Assembly (NCBI RefSeq): GCF_019429625.1
Contig: NZ_JAHXRW010000001.1
Coordinates: 186,001-250,000, forward strand
DNA: 64,000 nucleotides
Reading direction: 5' to 3'
Source of the DNA: Celeribacter sp. PS-C1
Lineage (GTDB): Bacteria; Pseudomonadota; Alphaproteobacteria; Rhodobacterales; Rhodobacteraceae
Within the stretch, counting starts at the first letter, position 1; every line of letters begins with the position of its first letter. Positions 37,770 through 46,939 of the stretch are shown here, piece by piece. The position numbers were made by a program, and so were the translations under genes. The notes below the pieces were generated by a model. That model searched no databases. It had not been told where the DNA came from and was given only the letters and a program-made list of their open reading frames with translations.

Positions 37770-39341
37770 ATGTTGAAATCTGTGCGCGTTCTCGCCGCAA
37801 CGCTGGCGTGTCTCGTGACCCCGATTGTGGCGACGGCCCAAGATGTGAACCTGCTGTCGCGTGATGGGTCTATCTCGATCAGCGGCAATTTTCTCAGCTT
37901 TGATGGTGAGTTCTACCGCGTCGAAACCGATCTTGGCGTGCTCACTGTCGACAGCTCAGGCGTGCTTTGTGAGGGGCCAGGGTGTCCTGATCTTGATGGC
38001 TACTACGCCCAAATTCGCATGTCCGGGGATACCAAGGGCACGCGCGTTCTGTTGCCCGCGTTGATCACGGCATTTGCGCTCAGAAATGGCTATACCGTCG
38101 CGACGAGCCCTTTGAGCGAAACACAGCGGTCGATGATCCTGACGGATGCCGAGAACGATCTCACGGTTGGGGAGTTCCTGCTGTCTGATACGTCAAATGC
38201 CGAAGGTTTCGCTGATCTCGTATCTGAGAACACGGATATGGTCCTGACGCTGCGCAAGGTGGCACCAATGGAAATGGCGTTGGCCTTTGAGGCGGGTGTG
38301 GGCGATCTGTCCGATCCCTTGCGGGCGCGCGTTGTCGCGCTCGACGGGTTGGTGCCTGTCGTCTCGCGGTCGAATATCGTGCATGGGCTATCGTTGTCCG
38401 ATCTTTCGGCGATTTACCGGGGCCAAATGACGAATTGGCAAGAGATCGGCGGGGCCGAGGCCCCGATTGTCGCCCATTTGATGCGGGACGATTTGCAGGA
38501 CGGCAGCGAGTTTCGGCGGATGATCCTCGGTCATGGGGTGCAGATCGCGGAAGGTACCGTGACGCTGCACGATCGCTATGACAGTCTGGTTGCCGCGATT
38601 GAGCAGGACCCCTATGCGCTGGGTCTTGGCCGGATGTCAGAGGGCGGGACAGTGAAGCCCGTTGGTCTGAGCGGCGCCTGTGGCTTCGAGGCACGGGCTG
38701 CGGCTTCTGACATCAAAAGCGAGGATTACCCGCTGACCCGGCCCGTCTTTCTTTACACGCCCGCGCGTCGCTTGCCGACGCTGGCGCGTGAATTCCTTTC
38801 CTTCGTGGTGTCGCCCGCGGCGCAGATCGTGGTCGCGCGGACGGATTTTGTCGATCAGGGTGTAGATGAGTTGTCTTTCCGTGATCAGGGCCGCCGTTTT
38901 GCCAACGCGATCAGCCATGCGGGCGAGGAAATCACACTCGAGGATCTGCAATCCGTGACGGGCACGCTTCAGGGGGCCAAGCGATTGACGCTCGGCTTCC
39001 GGTTCGAAGGTGGCTCCACGACACTCGATGCGCAATCGCGCTCGAACGTGCATCTCTTGGCGGAACTTTTGGAGGCCGGGGTTTATGACGGGCAGGCGCT
39101 GACTTTTGCCGGGTTCTCGGATGGTCAGGGTCGTGCGTCGATCAACGCGGCACTGTCCAAGCGCCGGGCGGAGGCGGTTTTGAAAGCGGTCCGGCAGGCG
39201 CTGGGCGATGCCTTTGAGGCCGACCGAGTGACCTTGCGCGCGACGGGTTTTGGTGAGGCGATGCCTTTGGCCTGCGATGACGTCGAATGGGGACGCTCTC
39301 TCAACCGACGCGTCGAGGTTTGGGTCAAATCTCAGAGCTAA
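37770..39341 (+). CDS. Exported fusion of a phosphate-type substrate-binding domain and an OmpA peptidoglycan-binding domain
   Basis: A 523-residue envelope protein. A signal peptide covers residues 1-23 (VATAQ). Residues about 75-355 resemble PstS-like solute-binding proteins (LSLSDLSAIYRGQMTNWQEI, typical of the PBP-like family), and about 400-520 form an OmpA-like domain ending with FAGFSDGQGRASINAALSKR then RAEAVLKAV and NRRVEVWV. It has no lipobox. The layout suggests a ligand-binding module anchored to peptidoglycan. No pst transporter gene is near, so a sensory or structural role is as likely as transport. It is convergent with radC, one base apart. Confidence 0.88.
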   Translation: MLKSVRVLAATLACLVTPIVATAQDVNLLSRDGSISISGNFLSFDGEFYRVETDLGVLTVDSSGVLCEGPGCPDLDGYYAQIRMSGDTKGTRVLLPALITAFALRNGYTVATSPLSETQRSMILTDAENDLTVGEFLLSDTSNAEGFADLVSENTDMVLTLRKVAPMEMALAFEAGVGDLSDPLRARVVALDGLVPVVSRSNIVHGLSLSDLSAIYRGQMTNWQEIGGAEAPIVAHLMRDDLQDGSEFRRMILGHGVQIAEGTVTLHDRYDSLVAAIEQDPYALGLGRMSEGGTVKPVGLSGACGFEARAAASDIKSEDYPLTRPVFLYTPARRLPTLAREFLSFVVSPAAQIVVARTDFVDQGVDELSFRDQGRRFANAISHAGEEITLEDLQSVTGTLQGAKRLTLGFRFEGGSTTLDAQSRSNVHLLAELLEAGVYDGQALTFAGFSDGQGRASINAALSKRRAEAVLKAVRQALGDAFEADRVTLRATGFGEAMPLACDDVEWGRSLNRRVEVWVKSQS

Positions 39342-39342
39342 A

Positions 39343-40122
39343 TCAAAGATAGCCTGATCCACGGAAGCTCAGCTCCGTCGATTTTCCGATGATCAAATGA
39401 TCGTGCAACTGGATGTCCAAGGCCTCTGCGGCATCCCTGATCTGGTTCGTCATGCCGATGTCCGCGCCTGAGGGGGTTGGATCACCGGACGGATGGTTGT
39501 GCACGAGGATCAGCGCGGAGGCATTTAGCTCCAGAGCACGTTTCACCACCTCGCGTGGGTAGACCGGCACGTGATCGACCGTGCCGCGGGCCTGTTCTTC
39601 ATCGGCAATAAGGATGTTTTTGCGGTCGAGGTAGAGCACGCGGAACTGTTCGGTCTCGCGATGGGCCATCGTCGTGTGACAATAGTCCAGAACCGCATCC
39701 CAGCTCGATATCACGGGCCGCTGCATCACGCGGGCGCGGGCCAGACGGTGCGCGGCGGCCTCGACAATTTTGAGGTCTTGGGCGGCTGCAATATCCATCC
39801 CCTCGACTTCCAGAAGACGCGGGATCGGAGCGGAGATGACCCGGTTGTAGTCGCCGAAGGCCGCGATCAAGGCGGCGGCAATCGGTTTCACATCGGCACG
39901 GGGCAGGGCGCGGTAGAGCACGAGCTCCAACAGCTCGTAATCCGGCATCGCTTGCGCGCCGCCGTCGATGAAACGGTCCTGCAAATGCTTGCGATGATTG
40001 CGCAGATAGCTTGGCGGGCGCGACGGGAGGACGACCGGGCGGGCCTCGTCTAGGTCGAAGAGCCAGTCGGGCATTTCCCGAAATGCGGAAGGGGGCGAGG
40101 GCGTGTTCATGAAATAATCCAT
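39343..40122 (-). CDS. radC: RadC-family JAB-domain protein
   Basis: A 259-residue RadC/UPF0758 protein with a helix-hairpin-helix region (about 90-130) and a JAMM metalloprotease-like site, LVHNHPSGDPTPSGADIGMT near residue 210, in which His, His and Asp are intact. Its biochemical role is still unclear despite the old repair name. The start is either ATG 40122 or ATG 40110; neither has a clear ribosome site. It stands alone, between the OmpA-fusion gene and dnaJ. Confidence 0.93.
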   Translation of the reverse strand: MDYFMNTPSPPSAFREMPDWLFDLDEARPVVLPSRPPSYLRNHRKHLQDRFIDGGAQAMPDYELLELVLYRALPRADVKPIAAALIAAFGDYNRVISAPIPRLLEVEGMDIAAAQDLKIVEAAAHRLARARVMQRPVISSWDAVLDYCHTTMAHRETEQFRVLYLDRKNILIADEEQARGTVDHVPVYPREVVKRALELNASALILVHNHPSGDPTPSGADIGMTNQIRDAAEALDIQLHDHLIIGKSTELSFRGSGYL

Positions 40123-40162
40123 GGCCCGATTCGCTGAAAAAGGAGTTAACGCGAATTAAGAA

Positions 40163-40180
40163 AGGGCGCCTCAGCGCCCT
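40163..40180 (-). terminator. Terminator after dnaJ
   Basis: AGGGCGC and GCGCCCT pair around CTCA; on the minus strand the hairpin is followed by TTCTTAATT. It lies 10-30 bases beyond the dnaJ stop. Confidence 0.7.
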
Positions 40181-40190
40181 CTCACATCAT

Positions 40191-41351
40191 TCAGGTGTGT
40201 TTCATCCCATCCCAGAAGCTTTTGACTTTCTTGAAGAAAGATGAGCTTTCCGGGTTGTTGTTGTCTTCGCCCAGCTTGTCGAACTCTTGGAGAAGTTCTT
40301 TTTGCTTGGCCGTCAGGTTCACCGGTGTCTCCACCGCGAGCTCGATGAACATATCGCCCTGACCACCGCCTCTGAGCGCTGGCATGCCTTTCGCGCGCAG
40401 GCGCATCTGGCGACCGGATTGGCTGCCCGCAGGGATTTTCACCCGCGAACGACCACCGTCGATGGTCGGCACTTCGATGTCGCCGCCGAGCGCCGCCGTC
40501 GCCATCGAGACTGGCACGGAGCAATGCAGGTTCACACCTTCGCGCTCGAAAATCGCATGAGGACGGACTTCGATGAAGATATACAAATCTCCGGTCGGCC
40601 CACCGCGAAGCCCCGCCTCACCTTCACCTGCGAGGCGAATGCGCGTGCCGGTTTCGACGCCCGCGGGGATGTTGACGGAGAGCGAGCGCTCTTTTTCAAC
40701 ACGACCTGCGCCGTGGCAATCGTGGCAGGGATCCTTGATCGTCTGACCAAGTCCGCCACAGGCCGGACAGGTGCGTTCGACCGTGAAGAAGCCCTGCTGC
40801 GCGCGGACTTTGCCCATGCCGGAGCACGACGGGCAGGTTTGCGGCTCTGCTCCGTTCGCAGCGCCCGTGCCGCTACAGCTAGTGCAGGCGACGGAGGTGG
40901 GCACGTTGATGGTTTTCTGCGCGCCTTTGTAGGCTTCTTCCAAGGTGACACGCATGTCGTAGCGAAGGTCCGAGCCGCGTTGAGCCCGAGACCGGCCGCC
41001 GCCACCGCGCTGACCGCCCATGAAGTCGCCGAACAGGTCGTCAAAGACATCGGAGAAGGCTGAGGCAAAGTCGCCCTGACCTGCACCGCCGCCGAAGCCG
41101 CCACGCCCGCCGCCCATTCCGCCTTGCTCGAAAGCAGCGTGACCGAAGCGGTCATATGCGGCTTTCTTGTCGGCATCCTTGAGCGTGTCATAGGCCTCGT
41201 TCACTTCCTTGAACTTGGCCTCCGCATCGGGGTTGTCCTTGTTGCGGTCGGGGTGAAACTCCATCGCTTTCTTGCGATAAGCTTTTTTGAGCTCCGCGGC
41301 ATCCGCGCCTTTTTCGACGCCAAGCACTTCGTAATAATCGCGTTTTGCCAT
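40191..41351 (-). CDS. dnaJ: Chaperone DnaJ
   Basis: DnaJ delivers substrates to DnaK and stimulates its ATPase. The 386 residues show the J domain with HPD ([10 protein letters not shown], about residue 33), a Gly/Phe-rich linker ([16 protein letters not shown]), four zinc repeats ([32 protein letters not shown]; residues about 150-215) and the two-barrel C-terminal substrate domain. It is 75 bp downstream of dnaK with a stable hairpin between them. Confidence 0.97.
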   Translation of the reverse strand: MAKRDYYEVLGVEKGADAAELKKAYRKKAMEFHPDRNKDNPDAEAKFKEVNEAYDTLKDADKKAAYDRFGHAAFEQGGMGGGRGGFGGGAGQGDFASAFSDVFDDLFGDFMGGQRGGGGRSRAQRGSDLRYDMRVTLEEAYKGAQKTINVPTSVACTSCSGTGAANGAEPQTCPSCSGMGKVRAQQGFFTVERTCPACGGLGQTIKDPCHDCHGAGRVEKERSLSVNIPAGVETGTRIRLAGEGEAGLRGGPTGDLYIFIEVRPHAIFEREGVNLHCSVPVSMATAALGGDIEVPTIDGGRSRVKIPAGSQSGRQMRLRAKGMPALRGGGQGDMFIELAVETPVNLTAKQKELLQEFDKLGEDNNNPESSSFFKKVKSFWDGMKHT

Positions 41352-41385
41352 GGATCTATTCCTTTAACAGAACCGCAAAATCGAA

Positions 41386-41404
41386 CCGGCCCAAAACGGG
41401 CCGG
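41386..41404 (-). other. Hairpin between dnaK and dnaJ
   Basis: CCGGCCC and GGGCCGG pair perfectly around a 5-base loop. On the minus strand it is followed by TTCGATTTTG, so it is a poor terminator; it may reduce dnaJ expression or protect the dnaK mRNA end. Confidence 0.6.
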
Positions 41405-41426
41405 CTCAAACGGTCCTTACATGCGC

Positions 41427-43346
41427 TTACGAGCGCTTGTTGTCGTCAAGATCCTCAAAGTCGGCATCCACGATGTCGTCATCGACGGAGGACGGACCTT
41501 CGTCCACATCGACGTCATCGGCCTGACCCGAAGAGGCTTGTTCGGCCTTGTAGATGGCCTCACCCAGTTTCATGGCCGCATCGGTCACGTTCTGGATGCC
41601 GGAACGGATTTTGTCCGGGTCTTCGGTTTCGAACTGATCCTTGAGCGCGGCGATCGCAAGCTCGATGGCTTCGATCGTGGTCGGGTCGACCTTGTCGCCG
41701 TGCTCTTCCATGGATTTCTCCGTGGAGTGGATGAGGCTCTCGGCCTGGTTCTTGGCTTCGACGAGATCCTTGCGCTTTTTGTCGGCTTCCGCGTTTTCTT
41801 CGGCGTCCTTGACCATCTTTTCGATGTCCTCATCGGACAGACCGCCGGAGGCTTGGATCGTGATCTTCTGCTCTTTGCCGGTGCCTTTGTCTTTGGCGCC
41901 AACTTCGACGATACCGTCGGCATTGATGTCGAAGGTCACTTCGATCTGCGGCATGCCGCGCGGTGCCGGCGGGATCCCTTCGAGGTTGAACTGGCCGAGG
42001 ATTTTGTTGTCGGCGGCCATTTCGCGCTCACCTTGGAAAACGCGGAGCGTCACGGCGGACTGGTTGTCTTCAGCCGTTGAGAAGATCTGCGACTTCTTGG
42101 TCGGGATCGTCGTGTTGCGGTCGATCAGGCGGGTGAACACGCCACCCAGCGTTTCGATACCGATGGACAGCGGGGTCACGTCGAGCAGAAGCACGTCTTT
42201 GACGTCACCTTGAAGAACGCCGGCCTGAATGGCGGCACCCATGGCAACCACTTCGTCCGGGTTCACGCCTTTGTGCGCCTCTTTACCGAAGAATTTGGTT
42301 ACTTCTTCGATGACCTTCGGCATACGGGTCATACCGCCAACGAGCACAACCTCGTCGATGTCGGAGGTGGAGAGGCCTGCGTCTTTCAGAGCCGCTTTAC
42401 ACGGGTCCATCGAGCGTTTGATCAGATCGGACACGAGGCTTTCGAGCTTTGCACGGGTCAGTTTGACCACGAGGTGCAAAGGCGTACCGGAGGACGGGTC
42501 CATAGAGATGAACGGCTGGTTGATCTCGGTCTGGGTCGAAGACGACAGCTCAATCTTGGCTTTCTCGGCGGCTTCTTTGAGACGCTGCAGGGCCATCTTG
42601 TCTTTGGTTAGATCGACGCCATGCTCTTTTTTGAACTCCTCGGCGAGGTAGTTCACGATGCGCATGTCGAAGTCTTCACCACCCAAGAAGGTGTCGCCGT
42701 TGGTGGCCTGCACTTCGAAGACGCCATCACCCAGTTCAAGGATGGTCACGTCGAAGGTACCGCCGCCAAGGTCATAGACCGCGATGGTTTTGGTGTCGTC
42801 TTTGTCGAGACCGTAGGCCAGAGCCGCAGCGGTGGGTTCGTTGATGATCCGCAGCACTTCGAGACCGGCGATTTTGCCGGCGTCTTTGGTCGCCTGACGC
42901 TGGGCGTCGTTGAAGTAGGCCGGAACGGTGATCACCGCTTGGGTCACTTCTTCGCCGAGGTAGGATTCAGCGGTTTCTTTCATCTTGCCCAGGATGAAGG
43001 CGGAGATTTGCGAGGGCGAATATTTGTCGCCGCGCACCTCGACCCACGCATCACCATTCCCACCGTCAACGATGGAGTAGGGCACGAGTTTCTTATCTTT
43101 TTCCACGGCTTCGTCGCCCATGCGACGGCCGATCAGGCGTTTCACGGCGAAAACCGTGTTCTCGGGGTTGGTCACAGCCTGACGTTTGGCTGCCTGACCC
43201 ACGAGGCGTTCACTGTCGGTGAAACCGACGATGGAGGGCGTGGTACGCGCCCCTTCGGAGTTCTCGATCACACGCGGCTGCGAACCATCCATGATGGCAA
43301 CGCAGGAGTTGGTGGTCCCGAGGTCGATACCGATGACTTTGGCCAT
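41427..43346 (-). CDS. dnaK: Chaperone DnaK (Hsp70)
   Basis: DnaK is the ATP-driven Hsp70. The 639 residues have the phosphate loop [17 protein letters not shown] at the start, the Hsp70 signature [17 protein letters not shown] (about residue 195), [12 protein letters not shown], the linker region [11 protein letters not shown], the substrate-binding domain, and an acidic tail. The ATG at 43346 has AGAGGA upstream; an in-frame TTG two codons earlier is less likely. An alphaproteobacterial heat-shock promoter lies about 125 bases upstream. Confidence 0.98.
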   Translation of the reverse strand: MAKVIGIDLGTTNSCVAIMDGSQPRVIENSEGARTTPSIVGFTDSERLVGQAAKRQAVTNPENTVFAVKRLIGRRMGDEAVEKDKKLVPYSIVDGGNGDAWVEVRGDKYSPSQISAFILGKMKETAESYLGEEVTQAVITVPAYFNDAQRQATKDAGKIAGLEVLRIINEPTAAALAYGLDKDDTKTIAVYDLGGGTFDVTILELGDGVFEVQATNGDTFLGGEDFDMRIVNYLAEEFKKEHGVDLTKDKMALQRLKEAAEKAKIELSSSTQTEINQPFISMDPSSGTPLHLVVKLTRAKLESLVSDLIKRSMDPCKAALKDAGLSTSDIDEVVLVGGMTRMPKVIEEVTKFFGKEAHKGVNPDEVVAMGAAIQAGVLQGDVKDVLLLDVTPLSIGIETLGGVFTRLIDRNTTIPTKKSQIFSTAEDNQSAVTLRVFQGEREMAADNKILGQFNLEGIPPAPRGMPQIEVTFDINADGIVEVGAKDKGTGKEQKITIQASGGLSDEDIEKMVKDAEENAEADKKRKDLVEAKNQAESLIHSTEKSMEEHGDKVDPTTIEAIELAIAALKDQFETEDPDKIRSGIQNVTDAAMKLGEAIYKAEQASSGQADDVDVDEGPSSVDDDIVDADFEDLDDNKRS

Positions 43347-43469
43347 GCTCAAAATCCTCTCTTAGGCGATGTTGTGACGTTGGACCCATTGCGGCGTCCG
43401 CCGTCGATCCCAATGTTATTGACCGACCTGAAATCCGGTTTGAAGTTCGGGCCGATCAAGGCTTCTGGG

Positions 43470-43501
43470 CGTATATAAGGACGGGTTTTGGCCCCTGCAA
43501 G
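43470..43501 (-). promoter_or_regulatory. Heat-shock (RpoH-type) promoter of dnaKJ
   Basis: On the minus strand, CTTG (43501-43498) and CTTATATACG (43479-43470) are 18 bases apart. This fits the heat-shock promoter consensus known for alphaproteobacteria, CTTG-N17/18-CyTATnTnnG, at every fixed position. The leader to dnaK would be about 115 bases. Confidence 0.75.
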
Positions 43502-43571
43502 TTGTGCGAGGGGGTCTATGCATGGAAAAATGGAGTCATTTCCGTAAGAAACCGTCAGAGGTTATTAAAAA

Positions 43572-44183
43572 ATGCAAAAATCTGTGCCGTTGGATTTGCG
43601 GGGGATGCAGGTGTTCAAGGGCCTTTTAGGCCTTGAGGAGCAAAAACGCCTTGTCGCGGCACTGCGCGATGTGGTGCGCGAGGCGCCTTTGTTTCATCCG
43701 ATGACGCCGTCGGGCAAGCGGATGTCGGTGCGGATGACCTCTGCCGGGCGGTTCGGCTGGATCACGGATGCCAAGGGCTATCGCTACAGTCCGATGCATC
43801 CGGATGGGCAGGCCTGGCCGGATATGCCCGAGTCTGTATTGAAAGTCTGGGCGGAGGTGTCAGGTGCGACGCGTGCGCCGGAGTCCTGTCTGATCAATTT
43901 CTACGACGCGGAGGCCAAAATGGGTCTGCATCAGGATCGCGACGAAGAGGATTTCTCACAACCTGTGGTGTCGATCTCTTTGGGAGACGAGGCCCTGTTT
44001 CGGGTTGGCAACGAGACACGCGGCGGCAAGACTGAGAGTCTTTGGCTCAGCTCCGGCGATGTTGTGGTGATGGGCGGAGTGTCTCGGCTTTTGTATCATG
44101 GCATCGACCGCGTGAAGGCAGGCAGCAGCAGTCTTTTGCCGAAAGGTGGACGGATCAATATCACGCTTAGGGTTGTGACCTGA
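43572..44183 (+). CDS. alkB: Alpha-ketoglutarate-dependent dioxygenase AlkB
   Basis: AlkB removes methyl lesions from DNA/RNA bases by iron- and 2-oxoglutarate-dependent oxidation. The 203 residues contain NFYDAEAKMGLHQDRDEEDF, which holds the HxD iron ligands (about residues 120-122). The distal His is in LLYHGIDRV and the 2-oxoglutarate Arg in GGRINITLR at the C-terminus. The length is typical. It is divergent from dnaK and convergent with the export permease gene. No ada gene is next to it. Confidence 0.95.
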   Translation: MQKSVPLDLRGMQVFKGLLGLEEQKRLVAALRDVVREAPLFHPMTPSGKRMSVRMTSAGRFGWITDAKGYRYSPMHPDGQAWPDMPESVLKVWAEVSGATRAPESCLINFYDAEAKMGLHQDRDEEDFSQPVVSISLGDEALFRVGNETRGGKTESLWLSSGDVVVMGGVSRLLYHGIDRVKAGSSSLLPKGGRINITLRVVT

Positions 44184-44186
44184 GAC

Positions 44187-45005
44187 TTACCGCGCGCCCC
44201 AGCTCAGCGACACACGTTTGCGAGTGAAAAACTCTGCCAACAGCCCGATGGTCAGGCAGACGAGCGTAAAGACCACCGGATACATGATCGAACTTTTGTG
44301 CGGGTTGTAATTCACAAAGGTAAAACCGCGGGCTTGGTCGATGGTGTGAAACAGAGGGTTCCAGGTGAACATGGCGATCATGTAGCTGGGGGTCTGGTTG
44401 GCAACGAACATCTTGCCAGAGGTGAACATGTTCGCGCGTGTGTAGATCGTCTGCAGAAGATTAACAAAGCCAGGAGCCCAAGGTTTTGCTGCGAGAAACA
44501 CCATTCCGATGGCCGACCCTGAGGCCCAAGACAATAGGAACATTCCGAAAGCACCTGAGATGTTCTGGAAATGCGCGGTGCCCCAGCCAAGTGAATACCC
44601 AAAGAGGATGACGGCCACCGAAAGGGTCTGAGTATAGAGTGTGCTCAGAGCTGCTGAGGTGATCGCGATGGCCGTGTTCATCGGTGCGTGTTGCATCATC
44701 GGGGAAGTGGCGCCTTCCGAGGAGGCAACGGCGGTGAGGGATTTGTTGTGTGTCAGAAACAAGAAAATGCCGGACAGAATAAAAAGGATGAAATCGCCAC
44801 GAATGGCTGAGCCGCGCACGCCCAGAATTGTGTACATAAAGCTGAAAATAGCGACGAGGATCAGTGTTTGCGAAATGCTGACAAGCAACCCGATGAGGGG
44901 ATTGCCGTTCGATTTGCGCACATGTCTGACCGTGTTGACGAAAATCAGCCGCAGGACCGTCAGGGCGGCCGACAGACCGCTTTGGGTTCTGGTGTAGTGG
45001 AACAT
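44187..45005 (-). CDS. ABC-2 type polysaccharide/polyol export permease (KpsM-like)
   Basis: A 272-residue inner-membrane permease with about six membrane segments (first near residues 45-65, last near 240-260). It resembles KpsM/Wzm permeases that pair with an ATPase (KpsT/Wzt) to export capsule or O-antigen. The ATG at 45005 has AGGACA upstream and gives a normal KpsM length; the frame is open 36 codons further up. No cognate ATPase gene is in the window. It is divergent from cysQ and heads the surface-glycan region. Confidence 0.85.
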   Translation of the reverse strand: MFHYTRTQSGLSAALTVLRLIFVNTVRHVRKSNGNPLIGLLVSISQTLILVAIFSFMYTILGVRGSAIRGDFILFILSGIFLFLTHNKSLTAVASSEGATSPMMQHAPMNTAIAITSAALSTLYTQTLSVAVILFGYSLGWGTAHFQNISGAFGMFLLSWASGSAIGMVFLAAKPWAPGFVNLLQTIYTRANMFTSGKMFVANQTPSYMIAMFTWNPLFHTIDQARGFTFVNYNPHKSSIMYPVVFTLVCLTIGLLAEFFTRKRVSLSWGAR

Positions 45006-45150
45006 CCTGTTGTCCTGTCCTGAGAATAATGCCTGCCGATATTGGATACGGGCGAGGGATTTCTTGCTGTTCCCTGTGAGGCGTAGCATAAGGTTGTTGA
45101 GGTTTTCTTTCAATGAAAACGCATCGATGTGGCGATTTAGGAGCGTAGTA

Positions 45151-45948
45151 ATGGATTTTGATCAACTCATCCCGGTGATGCGACGCCTTGCGATCGAGGC
45201 CGGGGAGAAGATCCTTGAGATCTACAATTCGGATGATTTCGAGGTCAAAACAAAGTCTGACGAAAGCCCGGTGACCGAAGCGGATGAGGCAGCGGATGCC
45301 TTGATCTCCGCAGGTCTACGCGCGGCCTTTCCGGATGTGACGCTGATCACCGAGGAACAGGCCGATTCTCACGACCTGAAATCCGACACTTTCCTGATCG
45401 TTGACCCACTGGACGGCACGAAGGAATTCGTGAAACGGCGCGGCGATTTCACCGTCAACATCGCCTATGTCGAAAAAGGTGTGCCGCTGCGTGGTGTAGT
45501 CTATGCGCCCGCCAAGGACCGGCTGTTCATCACCGATGCTTCGGGTCAGTCCTATGAGGAACTCGGTCCTTTCGATGCCGCAACTCCGGGCGAGATGAAG
45601 GAAATTTCCGTGTCCAAGCCGGACAATGAGGCGTTGATGATTGTCGCATCGAAATCTCACCGCGATCAGGCGACCGAAGATTACCTTTCGAAATACAAAG
45701 CCAAAGATAGCAAATCGGCGGGGTCTTCGCTGAAATTCTGTCTCGTGGCGACAGGCGAAGCCGATCTCTATCCGCGTGTTGGACGCACGATGGAGTGGGA
45801 CACGGCAGCGGGTCACGCTGTGCTTCTGGGCGCGGGTGGCGAAGTCGTGCGTTTCGACGATCACAGCCCGCTGACCTATGGCAAAGAAGAATACGCCAAC
45901 CCGTTCTTTATCGCCTATGCGCCGGGCGTTGAGCTGAAAGACGCCTGA
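45151..45948 (+). CDS. cysQ: 3'(2'),5'-bisphosphate nucleotidase CysQ
   Basis: CysQ hydrolyses PAP, the by-product of sulfotransferases and of sulfate assimilation, to AMP. The 265 residues include the metal-site motifs LITEEQADSHD (Glu-Glu, about residue 70), DPLDGTKEFVKRRGDF (about 90) and EWDTAAGHAVLLGAGG (about 215), the lithium-sensitive phosphatase set. The ATG at 45151 has TAGGAG upstream. kdsB starts 2 bp after its stop. The presence of a sulfotransferase gene 7 kb on makes PAP removal relevant here. Confidence 0.94.
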   Translation: MDFDQLIPVMRRLAIEAGEKILEIYNSDDFEVKTKSDESPVTEADEAADALISAGLRAAFPDVTLITEEQADSHDLKSDTFLIVDPLDGTKEFVKRRGDFTVNIAYVEKGVPLRGVVYAPAKDRLFITDASGQSYEELGPFDAATPGEMKEISVSKPDNEALMIVASKSHRDQATEDYLSKYKAKDSKSAGSSLKFCLVATGEADLYPRVGRTMEWDTAAGHAVLLGAGGEVVRFDDHSPLTYGKEEYANPFFIAYAPGVELKDA

Positions 45949-45950
45949 AG

Positions 45951-46751
45951 ATGTCCGTTTTGATCGTTATTCCGGCCCGGTTCGCATCGACGCGCTACCC
46001 GGGTAAGCCGCTTGTGGAGCTGACTGGCGCCACGGGCGAAAAGAAATCCCTGATCCAGCGCAGCTGGGAGGCCGCTGTGGCCGCAAAAGGTGTGGATCGC
46101 GTGGTGGTGGCCACCGACGACGACCGCATTCGTGCGGCGTCCGAGGCCTTTGGCGCGGAGGTCGTGATGACGTCCGAGACCTGTGCCAACGGGACCGAAC
46201 GCTGCGCCGAGGCGCTTGAGACGTTGGGCGGTGGCTATGACATCATTGTCAACTTGCAAGGCGATGCGCCTCTGACACCTGCGTGGTTCGTCGAAGATCT
46301 GGTCGCAGGTCTGCGCGCTCATCCGACGGCAGAGGTGGCGACGCCCGTGCTGCGCTGTGACGGTCGCGCGCTGAACGGGTTTCTCGAAGATCGCAAGGCC
46401 GGCCGCGTCGGCGGCACCACCGCTGTCTTCGGGTCGGACCATAAAGGTCTCTATTTTTCGAAAGAGGTGATTCCCTACACCTCTGAAACCTATGCCGATA
46501 CGGACGAAACGCCAGTGTTTCATCACGTCGGGGTCTACGCCTACCGTCCCTCCGCGCTGGGCGCCTATCCGAAATGGCCTATGGGGCCGCTGGAGCGTCT
46601 CGAAGGTCTGGAGCAACTCCGATTCCTCGAACAAGAGCGCCCGGTTCTCTGCGTTGAGGTCGAATCTCGGGGGCGGCAGTTCTGGGAGTTGAACAACCCC
46701 GAGGACGTGCCGCGCATTGAGTCGATGTTGGCGGAAATGTGCGTCAAATAA
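45951..46751 (+). CDS. kdsB: 3-deoxy-manno-octulosonate cytidylyltransferase
   Basis: KdsB makes CMP-Kdo, the donor for LPS core Kdo and for Kdo linkers of some capsules. The 266 residues have the start VIPARFASTRYPGKPLVELT, VVATDDDRI, and NLQGDAPL (about residue 100) as in the family. It is coupled to cysQ (2 bp). The arabinose-5-phosphate isomerase gene of the same pathway is at 57-58 kb; kdsA and kdsC are not in the window. Confidence 0.94.
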   Translation: MSVLIVIPARFASTRYPGKPLVELTGATGEKKSLIQRSWEAAVAAKGVDRVVVATDDDRIRAASEAFGAEVVMTSETCANGTERCAEALETLGGGYDIIVNLQGDAPLTPAWFVEDLVAGLRAHPTAEVATPVLRCDGRALNGFLEDRKAGRVGGTTAVFGSDHKGLYFSKEVIPYTSETYADTDETPVFHHVGVYAYRPSALGAYPKWPMGPLERLEGLEQLRFLEQERPVLCVEVESRGRQFWELNNPEDVPRIESMLAEMCVK

Positions 46752-46939
46752 CGCGTCAGATTTTAACTCTTTGCCTGTTTTTTGTGCGGATGCTAGGCAA
46801 GACCAGACAGAGTTGTAAAACTGTGCCTTTCCTATGTGAATAGATACGCCTGTTGCTGATCTTCGGGCGTATTGTTCGTATGGTTGGGGCAAGCGTACAA
46901 AATTAATGGGCTCATGAGTGCGAGCCGAAGGAGTAGAAG

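Noticed and set aside
35968-37800. A 610-codon open frame antisense to secA
   Set aside because: Same effect of GC-biased third positions; composition is His/Phe/Arg-rich and has no family motif, while secA is beyond doubt.
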